Assembly (NCBI GenBank): GCA_043810515.1
Contig: JBDRNZ010000030.1
Location: 1-30,885, forward strand
Reading direction: 5' to 3'
Length of the DNA stretch: 30,885 nucleotides
Source of the DNA: WJKQ01 sp043810515
GTDB lineage: Bacteria > Patescibacteriota > Gracilibacteria > UBA1369 > LOWO2-01-FULL-3
Shown here: positions 8,458 to 14,283 of the stretch, piece by piece
Layout of the letters: each line of letters starts with the position of its first letter
Position numbering within the stretch: position 1 is the stretch's first letter
Notes under the pieces: generated by a model
Databases searched by the model: none
The model's input: the letters and a program-made list of their open reading frames with translations, nothing else
Told to the model about the DNA's origin: nothing
Made by a program: the position numbers and the translations under genes

Positions 8458-8482
8458 GCGGACGAACGTCATGTCCGTCCGC
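8458..8482 (-). repeat. GC-rich hairpin between the two cohesin genes
   Basis: GCGGACG (8458-8464) pairs with CGTCCGC (8476-8482) around an 11-nt loop. No T-run follows in either direction, so it is more likely an mRNA stability or attenuation element between the two genes than a terminator. Confidence 0.5.
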
Positions 8483-8504
8483 AATTCACCGGTCTGTCAT
8501 TAAG

Positions 8505-9986
8505 TTAGTAAACAAGTCCGAAATTTGCTCCAATATTTATTAGATCGCTTCCATCAATCACTCCGTCAAAATTAGTATCAAACAGTGGATCATATTCTTC
8601 GTCTATAAATTCGCTTCCATAAGCTCTCGCCAGCAGTTCAATATCCCTGCCGTCTACTCTGCCGCTTCTGTTTACGTCTCCGGAAAGTCCGCGCGTTTCC
8701 ATGCCGGAAACCTCAGCCGCGGAACTCTGCGCGCCGCCTTTCACGGCAATAACGCGGTAACTGTAAATAACTTCCGGAACGATATTCAGATCATCGACAA
8801 AATTTAACTCGCCGGTCTCGCCGAGATTCACAAAATTCCCGTCAACATTTTGCCTTTGAATAATATAAGAATCCGCACCATCCGGATTGGCCCACGAAAG
8901 TTCTATGCTATATCTTTCAGTTGCTTCCGCGGTCTGTAAATTTGTCACCGGTGAAACTCCGCCGACAGTCCCGACTGTCACGTTTGAACCGGTATATCCG
9001 GCCGGCATATCCGAAACCGAATCGGACAAAAAACTTCCGCTGCCGAAAGACAAAGCGCTCGCGCTTCCGTCATTTCCGACCACGTCAAAAGTCACATCAA
9101 CAAGCTTCCCGCTGCCGTCCACACCCTGCGGCGGATTTACTATGCGCGCGTTTCCGACTATCAGAGTACCCTCATTTCCGCCTTCCAAAGCCGCGTTGAA
9201 AACTGTGGAAATTCCACCGGCTTTCAGAAAATTGCTTTCAGCCGCGGAAGCATAATTCAACACAGTCGGATCATAATTTATCTCAAAACCATACGCGTAA
9301 AGATCAGTAGCCTGATCAACTTCAACTGAAACGGTAAATTGCTCGCCGTTTTCAACGGAAACATTTTCCGGAGAAATAAAAACCATCGGCCCGCTGCCTC
9401 CGTAATTGCTGTTCGCACCACCCGGCGTTCCGAGGATTTCTCCCCCGCTGCTTCCGGTCGCACCGTTTGAGGAAACTGCATCCGCCCAGTTTTCCGCGGA
9501 ATCAGTAGTCACATCCGGATCAATTCTTTCCATTGTGGCTTTTGAAGTGCTATCACCGGCGTACCACGCGCCGCCGCTTCCATTTACAATATCAATTATC
9601 GAATCGGAACCATCTTTTAAAACAAGACTGTCTCCCGCGTTCGCAAGCGACAGACCGATCACAGCATCCGCCCCGACACTTCCAACAGCGTTTTCACTGT
9701 CCTCAATCAAAAAATACGAATGCGGCCCGATAGTGCCGCTTTCTATAAGATAAACTGTCGTCCCGTCATCTTCTATATACCATCCTGCCAGATCAACGGA
9801 CTGGCTTGTCGTGTTATAAAGTTCAATCCATTCATCAACGGAATTATCCGCACTTCCAGCCCACGCGATTTCGTTTATTACAACATCGCCCGCGCTTCCA
9901 GCCATGGCCACTCCGCCAATTCCTAAAATCTGCATCGCCACAGAGGCAATAACCGCAAAATTAAAAATTTTTTTAAATCTTTGCAT
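8505..9986 (-). CDS. Secreted LTD-cohesin-Fn3-dockerin protein
   Basis: 493 aa with a signal peptide ending near AMAG (residue 30). Domains in order: lamin-tail domain (about 31-165; VINEIAWAGS, DEWIELYN, DLAGWYIEDDG), cohesin domain (about 200-340; ISPENVSVENGEQFTVSVEV, FEINYDPTVLNY, GSGKLVDVTFDV), Fn3 domain (about 345-428; SIELSWANPDGADSYIIQR), and a type-I dockerin (about 430-493). The dockerin has two F-hand calcium loops, DVNRSGRVDGRD and DTNFDGVIDGSD, with acidic or polar residues at positions 1, 3, 5, 9 and 12. A protein with both a cohesin and a dockerin can act as an adaptor. The start has TGTAACC 9 nt upstream. Confidence 0.9.
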   Translation of the reverse strand: MQRFKKIFNFAVIASVAMQILGIGGVAMAGSAGDVVINEIAWAGSADNSVDEWIELYNTTSQSVDLAGWYIEDDGTTVYLIESGTIGPHSYFLIEDSENAVGSVGADAVIGLSLANAGDSLVLKDGSDSIIDIVNGSGGAWYAGDSTSKATMERIDPDVTTDSAENWADAVSSNGATGSSGGEILGTPGGANSNYGGSGPMVFISPENVSVENGEQFTVSVEVDQATDLYAYGFEINYDPTVLNYASAAESNFLKAGGISTVFNAALEGGNEGTLIVGNARIVNPPQGVDGSGKLVDVTFDVVGNDGSASALSFGSGSFLSDSVSDMPAGYTGSNVTVGTVGGVSPVTNLQTAEATERYSIELSWANPDGADSYIIQRQNVDGNFVNLGETGELNFVDDLNIVPEVIYSYRVIAVKGGAQSSAAEVSGMETRGLSGDVNRSGRVDGRDIELLARAYGSEFIDEEYDPLFDTNFDGVIDGSDLINIGANFGLVY

Positions 9987-9995
9987 AATAATCAG

Positions 9996-9999
9996 GTTA
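9996..9999 (-). promoter_or_regulatory. TAAC start-site motif of the dockerin gene
   Basis: TGTAACC on the minus strand with a 9-nt gap (CTGATTATT) to the ATG. Confidence 0.4.
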
Positions 10000-10039
10000 C
10001 AAAACTAAATTTTTCACTTTTGCGCAAAAAGTGACGTGA

Positions 10040-10075
10040 CCATATCACCCGAACATTAAATTTCTGTTAAAAAAA
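10040..10075 (-). promoter_or_regulatory. 36-nt promoter-like block, copy 1 (upstream of the dockerin gene)
   Basis: On the minus strand: TTTTTTTAACA, then an A/T-rich stretch, TTCG, and an extended -10-like TGATATGG. By eye it matches 30 of 36 positions of the block at 27095-27130. It lies 54 bp upstream of the dockerin-gene ATG and downstream of tRNA-Lys, which is where that gene's promoter should be. Confidence 0.5.
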
Positions 10076-10115
10076 CTTAAGAAAAACCTAAAATCTTTTC
10101 AGGAGAGTTTAATTT

Positions 10116-10191
10116 TGGTGGGTCGGGCGGGACTCGAACCCGCGACCATCAGCTTAAAAGGCTGTTGCTCTACCAGCTGAGCTACCGACCC
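10116..10191 (-). tRNA. tRNA-Lys (anticodon TTT)
   Basis: 76 nt with an encoded CCA. The 7-bp acceptor stem GGGTCGG/CCGACCC, D-stem GCTC/GAGC, anticodon loop CTTTTAA and T-arm GCGGG-TTCGAGT-CCCGC are all intact, with A at position 73. The first anticodon-stem pair is A27-A43, a mismatch, so that stem has only four pairs. Confidence 0.96.
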
Positions 10192-10199
10192 CAGTTACG

Positions 10200-10222
10200 A
10201 GCGAAGCGAGTAACGCTTCGCT
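10200..10222. repeat. Strong inverted repeat upstream of tRNA-Lys
   Basis: AGCGAAGCG (10200-10208) and CGCTTCGCT (10214-10222) form a 9-bp stem with a 5-nt loop, 8 nt before the tRNA 5' end. There is no T-run. It could lie in the precursor leader or separate the tRNA from the membrane-protein gene upstream. Confidence 0.6.
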
Positions 10223-10287
10223 ATGAACAGATTCACGAAAATTTGCCCCAACATTCTATTGTCCAATCACCATAAAGGCAAGGCATT

Positions 10288-10863
10288 TTATTCTTCGTTT
10301 TTTCTTGTGTAAAGACTGTGAATAAGAAAGGTAAGCGCCGGCAATGAGAACCAGAAATAGCTGTAAGTAACCATCAGCCGCACGATCTGCGATTTGTTGT
10401 AAATATTCCACAAAGCCGTAGTTGCCACATCCATATCGCCGCTCAAACCATGACTGCCCCCTACAAACACCATTATTGTGCTTATTATCAGCCCCGCGCT
10501 CATCACGGCATAAATAATACTCAAAACCATCCTTATCGCGGCCGACCTGTCGTCAACAGTTCTGACCTCAAAAGCGCCTTTAACAGCGAACAAAATAACC
10601 AGAACCACAAAAATCAGCACCTTTACAAAAACCACGGCCTCGGATTCGTTCCCGACAGCGGCAAGCTTCAATATTTTCATAAACAATTCTGACCCGCTGA
10701 AATACTTCGCGAAAAGATTTCCTCCCGCGTCCGCCGCGATCATCGAAACGTAGGTTCCAAGAATCACTTTCAGGGTGTTGTCGCGGCCAATAATAAAACT
10801 ATAGGCGACAATCACCACAAAAAATACTATTACAAACAAATCCCATGAAAGATTTATATTCAT
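10288..10863 (-). CDS. Unrecognised small integral membrane protein
   Basis: About 191 aa from the ATG at 10861-10863 (MNINLSWDLF); a TTG 18 nt upstream could add six residues. I do not recognise a family. It shows about four to five hydrophobic segments: DLFVIVFFVVIVAYSFII (about 8-25), a weaker one near 40, FVKVLIFVVLVILFAV (about 80-95), VLSIIYAVMSAGLIISTIMV (about 112-132) and a last one near 165-185. The first segment followed by GRDNTLKVILGTYVSMIAAD is vaguely like CvpA-type proteins, but not enough to name it. The tail RKNEE is charged. It lies between dnaJ and tRNA-Lys on the same strand. Confidence 0.65.
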   Translation of the reverse strand: MNINLSWDLFVIVFFVVIVAYSFIIGRDNTLKVILGTYVSMIAADAGGNLFAKYFSGSELFMKILKLAAVGNESEAVVFVKVLIFVVLVILFAVKGAFEVRTVDDRSAAIRMVLSIIYAVMSAGLIISTIMVFVGGSHGLSGDMDVATTALWNIYNKSQIVRLMVTYSYFWFSLPALTFLIHSLYTRKNEE

Positions 10864-10938
10864 ACTCAAACTTATTATCAAAGTTTAATGTAATACGAAG
10901 ATGAAAATTTTGCAACCTGCCAAAATTCTCCGGAAAAT

Positions 10939-12075
10939 TTACCAGAAAAGTCCGCCCTTTTTTATATCCAAGCCAGCCTCCTGCGCGAGCTGCACATAGA
11001 GCTCTTTTTCTTTTTTTGAAAGTTTTTTTGGAACGGCGATTTTTATTTTAACAAGATGGTCGCCTTTACTGCCCCCGCCGATTTTTGGAACTCCCGCACC
11101 GCTTATTTTGAACACTTTTCCGTCATCCGTACCCGGCGGGATTTTAATTTCCTCGGATCCTTCAAGGGTTTCGACCTTTACCACATCGCCCAAAACCGAT
11201 TGTAGAAGATGAATTTCCACCTCGCTGTGAATATCGGATCCGGCACGCACGAATTTTTTGCTCTGCTCGACCTGAAGATTTATGTAAAGATCACCGCTCG
11301 GCCCGCCTTTTATTCCGCCCTCGCCTTTTCCCTGAAGCCGTATCGTTGAGCCGTTATCAACGCCCGCCGGAATTCTGACTTTTACTCTTTCGCGGGTTCT
11401 GACTCTGGTGGTTCCGTGGCAGACACTGCATTTTTTCTCGGGAACGCGTCCTTCGCCGCCGCATTCGCCACAGACGCTCGAAGTTGAGACCTGTCCGAGA
11501 ATCGTGTTTCTGACGGAACGAATTTCTCCTGTGCCGCCGCAGGTTTTACATGTGATTATCGTAGTGTCCGGCTCCGAACCTTTTCCTTTGCAATGCCGGC
11601 AGACATCGGATTTTACGATTTCAAGTTCTTTCTCACATCCGAAAACGGCGTCCTCAAATGAAATTTTTATTTCCGCTTCAATATCGTTTCCACGCATCGG
11701 CCCGTTTTTTTTTGTTTTGGAACGTCCGCCGCCGCCGAAAAATGATTCAAAAATATCCGCAAAACCGCTTGATCCGTCCGAAAATCCTGAAAAATCAAAT
11801 CCGCCAAACCCGCCGCCTCCCGGAAATCCCGCGCCTCCGCCAGAAAAACCTCCGTGTCCGCCGGCGGAGCCAAAAGTATCATACTGCTGGCGCTTTTTCT
11901 TGTCGGACAAAACCTCATACGCCGCGTTTATTTCCTTGAATTTCTTTTCCGCTTCCTTATCGCTCTTGTGCTTGTCCGGATGCCACTTTAAGGCCGCTTT
12001 TCTGTAGGCAGCTTTTATATCGGAATCATTCGCGTCTTTTTTCACGCCCAAAACTTCATAGAGATCCTGCGCCAT
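10939..12075 (-). CDS. dnaJ: Chaperone protein DnaJ
   Basis: 378 aa, a full type-I (class A) J-protein that delivers unfolded clients to DnaK and stimulates its ATPase. J-domain at 1-70 with HPD at 32-34. Gly/Phe-rich linker at about 75-120 (GGHGGFSGGGAGFPGGGGFG). Zinc region at about 150-220 with four repeats: CRHCKGKG, CKTCGGTG, CGECGGEG and CSVCHGTT. It ends with the C-terminal client-binding domains. dnaK and grpE are not in the window, so it is a stand-alone heat-shock gene here. It has its own promoter (TAGACA-17-TATAAT) with a CIRCE element over the -35, so HrcA control is expected. The leader is about 29 nt, with no Shine-Dalgarno and no TAAC motif. Confidence 0.98.
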   Translation of the reverse strand: MAQDLYEVLGVKKDANDSDIKAAYRKAALKWHPDKHKSDKEAEKKFKEINAAYEVLSDKKKRQQYDTFGSAGGHGGFSGGGAGFPGGGGFGGFDFSGFSDGSSGFADIFESFFGGGGRSKTKKNGPMRGNDIEAEIKISFEDAVFGCEKELEIVKSDVCRHCKGKGSEPDTTIITCKTCGGTGEIRSVRNTILGQVSTSSVCGECGGEGRVPEKKCSVCHGTTRVRTRERVKVRIPAGVDNGSTIRLQGKGEGGIKGGPSGDLYINLQVEQSKKFVRAGSDIHSEVEIHLLQSVLGDVVKVETLEGSEEIKIPPGTDDGKVFKISGAGVPKIGGGSKGDHLVKIKIAVPKKLSKKEKELYVQLAQEAGLDIKKGGLFW

Positions 12076-12110
12076 TTTTTTCTGAATTTAATTATTACAC
12101 ACACCCGAAA

Positions 12111-12139
12111 ATTATAGCGGCTAAAAAAAACATTGTCTA
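12111..12139 (-). promoter_or_regulatory. dnaJ promoter
   Basis: On the minus strand, -35 TAGACA (12134-12139), a 17-bp spacer and a perfect -10 TATAAT (12111-12116). The predicted start is near 12104. The -35 overlaps one CIRCE half-site. Confidence 0.8.
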
Positions 12140-12163
12140 GCACTCTAACCCTTTGAGTGCGAA
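12137..12163. promoter_or_regulatory. CIRCE element (HrcA operator) of dnaJ
   Basis: CTAGCACTC, a 9-bp spacer, GAGTGCGAA. This matches the CIRCE consensus TTAGCACTC-N9-GAGTGCTAA at 16 of 18 arm positions with the exact spacer. It overlaps the dnaJ -35, the classic position for HrcA repression. hrcA is not in this window. Confidence 0.85.
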
Positions 12164-12164
12164 T

Positions 12165-12173
12165 TTTCCACCC
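12165..12173. promoter_or_regulatory. Extra half-site of the 18-bp palindrome
   Basis: TTTCCACCC is one exact arm of the palindrome, 32 bp to the left of the full copy (about three helical turns) and directly next to the CIRCE element. Confidence 0.4.
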
Positions 12174-12196
12174 ACCACCCCCCGCCATCCGTCGGA

Positions 12197-12214
12197 TTTC
12201 CACCCGGGTGGAAA
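12197..12214. promoter_or_regulatory. 18-bp perfect palindrome, copy 2 (putative operator)
   Basis: TTTCCACCCGGGTGGAAA is identical to 403-420. It lies 14 bp upstream of the -35 of the tRNA-Glu promoter, in the divergent dnaJ/tRNA-Glu region, so it could act on either gene. Confidence 0.7.
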
Positions 12215-12227
12215 GAAAAAAACAAAG

Positions 12228-12256
12228 TTGATTCCGCACCCCGCATCAGCTAAACT
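12228..12256 (+). promoter_or_regulatory. Probable tRNA-Glu promoter
   Basis: TTGATT (12228-12233), 17 bp, TAAACT (12251-12256). The start would fall just before the mature tRNA 5' end. A second possible -10 (TATAAA, 12263-12268) is too close to the tRNA. Confidence 0.5.
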
Positions 12257-12271
12257 TTCGCCTATAAACAC

Positions 12272-12346
12272 GGCGCCATCGTCTAGCGGTTAGGACGCTG
12301 CCCTCTCACGGCGGAAACAGGGGTTCGATTCCCCTTGGCGCTACCA
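12272..12346 (+). tRNA. tRNA-Glu (anticodon CTC)
   Basis: 75 nt with an encoded CCA. Acceptor GGCGCCA/TGGCGCT (the first pair is G-U), D-arm with TAGCGGTTAGGA, anticodon loop CTCTCAC giving CUC for GAG codons, and T-arm AGGGG-TTCGATT-CCCCT. A CTC-reading tRNA-Glu implies that a TTC-reading one is encoded elsewhere. Confidence 0.96.
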
Positions 12347-12396
12347 TCAATTCTTGAAAAATCTTCAAAAACAGTATAACGTCAAGACAATACCCT

Positions 12397-12402
12397 TATA
12401 AT
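12397..12402 (+). promoter_or_regulatory. -10 element of the Cys/Tyr-rich SLH gene
   Basis: A perfect TATAAT with no good -35. It ends 11 nt before the ATG, so the mRNA would have a leader of only about 5 nt. Confidence 0.4.
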
Positions 12403-12413
12403 CCTTCAAGACT

Positions 12414-13355
12414 ATGAAAAAACTACTGATTTCGGGAGTTGTTGTGTTAATGACTCTGGCTTCATTGGCTTCATTGGCTAATGCGGGATGTGTTGATCCC
12501 ACGGATTTGGATTACACGGAATATGATCATTACGGAGGATCACCGGGGCAATGTTCCTGTGACGGTAATTGTTGGGATTCTAATGGATTTTGGTATGCGG
12601 ATCCGGATTACTACGGTGAAATCACTTTTGGTTATCCAGGTTCCGTAGATGGATGGGGAAATCGTTGGAATAATTATGGATATTGGGAAGAAGATGTATT
12701 TTATCCTTATGAAAACACTCCGGAATATCCCGAATACGATGGGGAAATCGTGACTGATAATGAAGACTGGTGTGCGGACGGGATGTGTGATGCCGAAGTG
12801 CTATTTTGGGATGTCGATAGTAATAATAAATATTATAGTCAGGTAATTTATGTTGGGAATTTAGGAGTTTTTGATGGATATGATGATGGAAGTTACAAGC
12901 CATTTAATGATATAAATAGAGCGGAATTTTTAAAAGCTTTGGTCGAATTCACAGGCGTAGTGCCGGATAGTTCCTATAGTAATTGTTTTACAGATGTTAA
13001 GACGGATTGGTATGCGCCATACATCTGTTATGCGAAAGAACAGGGATGGGTGAATGGATATCCAAACGGGAGTTTTAAACCCGCAGATACTGTGAATAAA
13101 GCAGAAGCATTAAAAATGTTACTGGAAGTTAGAGATGCCCCTTACACATCTTGTATGTATGGAGCAGCTATGGATGTTACTGCAGAGGAATGGCACTGTC
13201 CTTATTTTCAATTTTCCAACGAATATGATTTGACGGATATGTATGAAGGAGGATCCAGCGGTTTCGGGTATTATTACCCTGCAGACTTTATGACCAGAGG
13301 AGAAATAGCCGATCTCTTTTACAGATACGATATGAATTATTTAGGAGTCCAATAA
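12414..13355 (+). CDS. Secreted SLH-domain protein with a Cys/Tyr/Trp-rich N-terminal domain
   Basis: 313 aa. Signal peptide of about 24 residues ending ANA-G. Residues 25-130 are unusually rich in Tyr, Trp, Gly, Asp and Cys (PGQCSCDGNCWD, DWCADGMCDAEV) and match no family I know. Then come SLH repeats: about 143-185 (GVFDGYDDGSYKPFNDINRA), about 193-240 (FTDVKTDWYAPYICYAKEQG, then NGSFKPADTVNKAEAL) and a worn third copy to the end (DFMTRGEIADLFYRY). SLH domains bind cell-wall polymers and anchor the protein outside. The nearly even Cys count suggests disulfides. The gene is more AT-rich than its neighbours, stands alone downstream of tRNA-Glu and has its own -10. Confidence 0.85.
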   Translation: MKKLLISGVVVLMTLASLASLANAGCVDPTDLDYTEYDHYGGSPGQCSCDGNCWDSNGFWYADPDYYGEITFGYPGSVDGWGNRWNNYGYWEEDVFYPYENTPEYPEYDGEIVTDNEDWCADGMCDAEVLFWDVDSNNKYYSQVIYVGNLGVFDGYDDGSYKPFNDINRAEFLKALVEFTGVVPDSSYSNCFTDVKTDWYAPYICYAKEQGWVNGYPNGSFKPADTVNKAEALKMLLEVRDAPYTSCMYGAAMDVTAEEWHCPYFQFSNEYDLTDMYEGGSSGFGYYYPADFMTRGEIADLFYRYDMNYLGVQ

Positions 13356-13420
13356 TTAAAAGAGAAAAAACGGTTCATTATTCTATTTGCAGCTTGTTTG
13401 TAATGAAAATTACGATAGCT

Positions 13421-13437
13421 GTTCGCGGGATGCGAAC
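13421..13437. repeat. Small hairpin between convergent SLH and toxin genes
   Basis: GTTCGC and GCGAAC around a 5-nt loop, directly after the toxin stop codon. No T-run, so it is a weak terminator candidate at best. Confidence 0.35.
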
Positions 13438-13677
13438 TCAATAAACCTTATTATGCCCACCAATATCCACAAATGTAAAAACTAAAATTTCTTTTCCATT
13501 TACTGAAAAGGCATATTCATTTTTGCGTTTTCCTTTCAATCTATGAATCTTCAAAGAAGGGGAATATTCATTATCAATAAATATCCCCAGTTTTTTTATA
13601 AATAATTTCTGTGTTTTTACATTCAATCTACCAAAGGATTTTTCAAATCTTCTGGTTCGTTCAATAATTTTTTTCAT
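13438..13677 (-). CDS. RelE/YafQ-family toxin (mRNA interferase-like)
   Basis: 79 aa, basic, within the usual 75-95 aa size range. It follows the RelE/YafQ pattern: KKIIERTRRFEKSF, two helices, then a beta-sheet with HRLKGKRKNEYAFSV and a C-terminal VDIGGHNKVY, which corresponds to the D-I-G-T-H-x-x-V/L-Y/F end that carries the catalytic-region His. Known members cut mRNA on the ribosome. Its ATG overlaps the antitoxin stop by 4 bp (ATGA), giving translational coupling in the usual antitoxin-first order. Confidence 0.8.
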   Translation of the reverse strand: MKKIIERTRRFEKSFGRLNVKTQKLFIKKLGIFIDNEYSPSLKIHRLKGKRKNEYAFSVNGKEILVFTFVDIGGHNKVY

Positions 13678-13910
13678 TTAATGAGAGATTCAAAGTTTTT
13701 AATACAAGCCCTTTTACCTTCTTTTGTGGAAACATCAAAAGAAGCCGTAACTTCATCGTCATCCGCCACCAATCCAAACTTCAGCTTATCATCATTGTAA
13801 GCTTTTAATGCCTGAGTAACGATAAAAGTCAAAGTTACTCCATCCTTTTGTGCCTTTTTCTGGGCGGTAGCTTTCAATGGCTCTTCCAGGTTGATTGTTA
13901 GTGAGGTCAT
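13674..13910 (-). CDS. RelB/DinJ-type antitoxin
   Basis: 78 aa from the ATG at 13908-13910. The N-terminal MTSLTINLEEPLKATAQKKA and the LTFIVTQALKAYN helix form a ribbon-helix-helix DNA-binding fold. The C-terminal half (FGLVADDDEVTASFDV and beyond) is acidic and should wrap around the toxin. The longer open frame begins with MCNYYIS, but that start lies beside the -10 region, so the shorter one is preferred. Direct repeats at the promoter fit autoregulation. Confidence 0.8.
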   Translation of the reverse strand: MTSLTINLEEPLKATAQKKAQKDGVTLTFIVTQALKAYNDDKLKFGLVADDDEVTASFDVSTKEGKRACIKNFESLIK

Positions 13911-13930
13911 CTTTGATAAAGATATATAAT

Positions 13931-13971
13931 AATTACACACTAATATTACACTAATCGTTTACTTAGGTCAA
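13931..13971 (-). promoter_or_regulatory. Toxin-antitoxin promoter with direct-repeat operator
   Basis: On the minus strand: -35 TTGACC (13966-13971), 17-bp spacer, -10 TAATAT (13943-13948). The -10 sits in two copies of ATTAGTG(TG)TAAT arranged head to tail, the normal operator layout for RHH antitoxins. The leader is about 26 nt. Confidence 0.65.
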
Positions 13972-14062
13972 TAAATTTTCAAAAACATACATCTAAATTC
14001 CAGTTTTTCCTTCCTCAACCCAAGAACAAACAAAAAATAAGTTTAAAAGTCGCCCCTACCAT

Positions 14063-14248
14063 CTACTTCTTCTGGAAAAATTTCAGATACACGATCGGCA
14101 GAATTCCGACTGTGTTAAAAATAAAGATCACAACAAACCATTTCAGCTGCTTGTTTCTGCCGGCTTTCCACAAAGCGATTGCCTTCCAGACTGCCTCCCA
14201 CAAAACAAGCGGGATAATCCACGCAAGGTACCACATGTGAAATCTCAT
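14063..14248 (-). CDS. DUF5652-like small membrane protein
   Basis: 61 aa with two membrane segments: MWYLAWIIPLVLWEAVW at the N-terminus and WFVVIFIFNTVGILPIVYL at the C-terminus. They are joined by the basic loop KAIALWKAGRNKQLK. The W-K-x-x-A-L-W-x-A-x-R-N-x-Q loop and the N-T-x-G-I-L-x-I-x-Y ending match what I recall of DUF5652, a family common in CPR genomes with no known function. The start is well placed: CTTAACC lies 9 nt upstream. It follows the glycosyltransferase on the same strand after 35 nt and may be co-transcribed with it. Confidence 0.75.
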   Translation of the reverse strand: MRFHMWYLAWIIPLVLWEAVWKAIALWKAGRNKQLKWFVVIFIFNTVGILPIVYLKFFQKK

Positions 14249-14257
14249 AAATAAAAG

Positions 14258-14261
14258 GTTA
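14258..14261 (-). promoter_or_regulatory. TAAC start-site motif of the DUF5652-like gene
   Basis: CTTAACC with a 9-nt gap (CTTTTATTT) to the ATG. Confidence 0.45.
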
Positions 14262-14283
14262 AGAAATAAATAGTTTTATAGCC

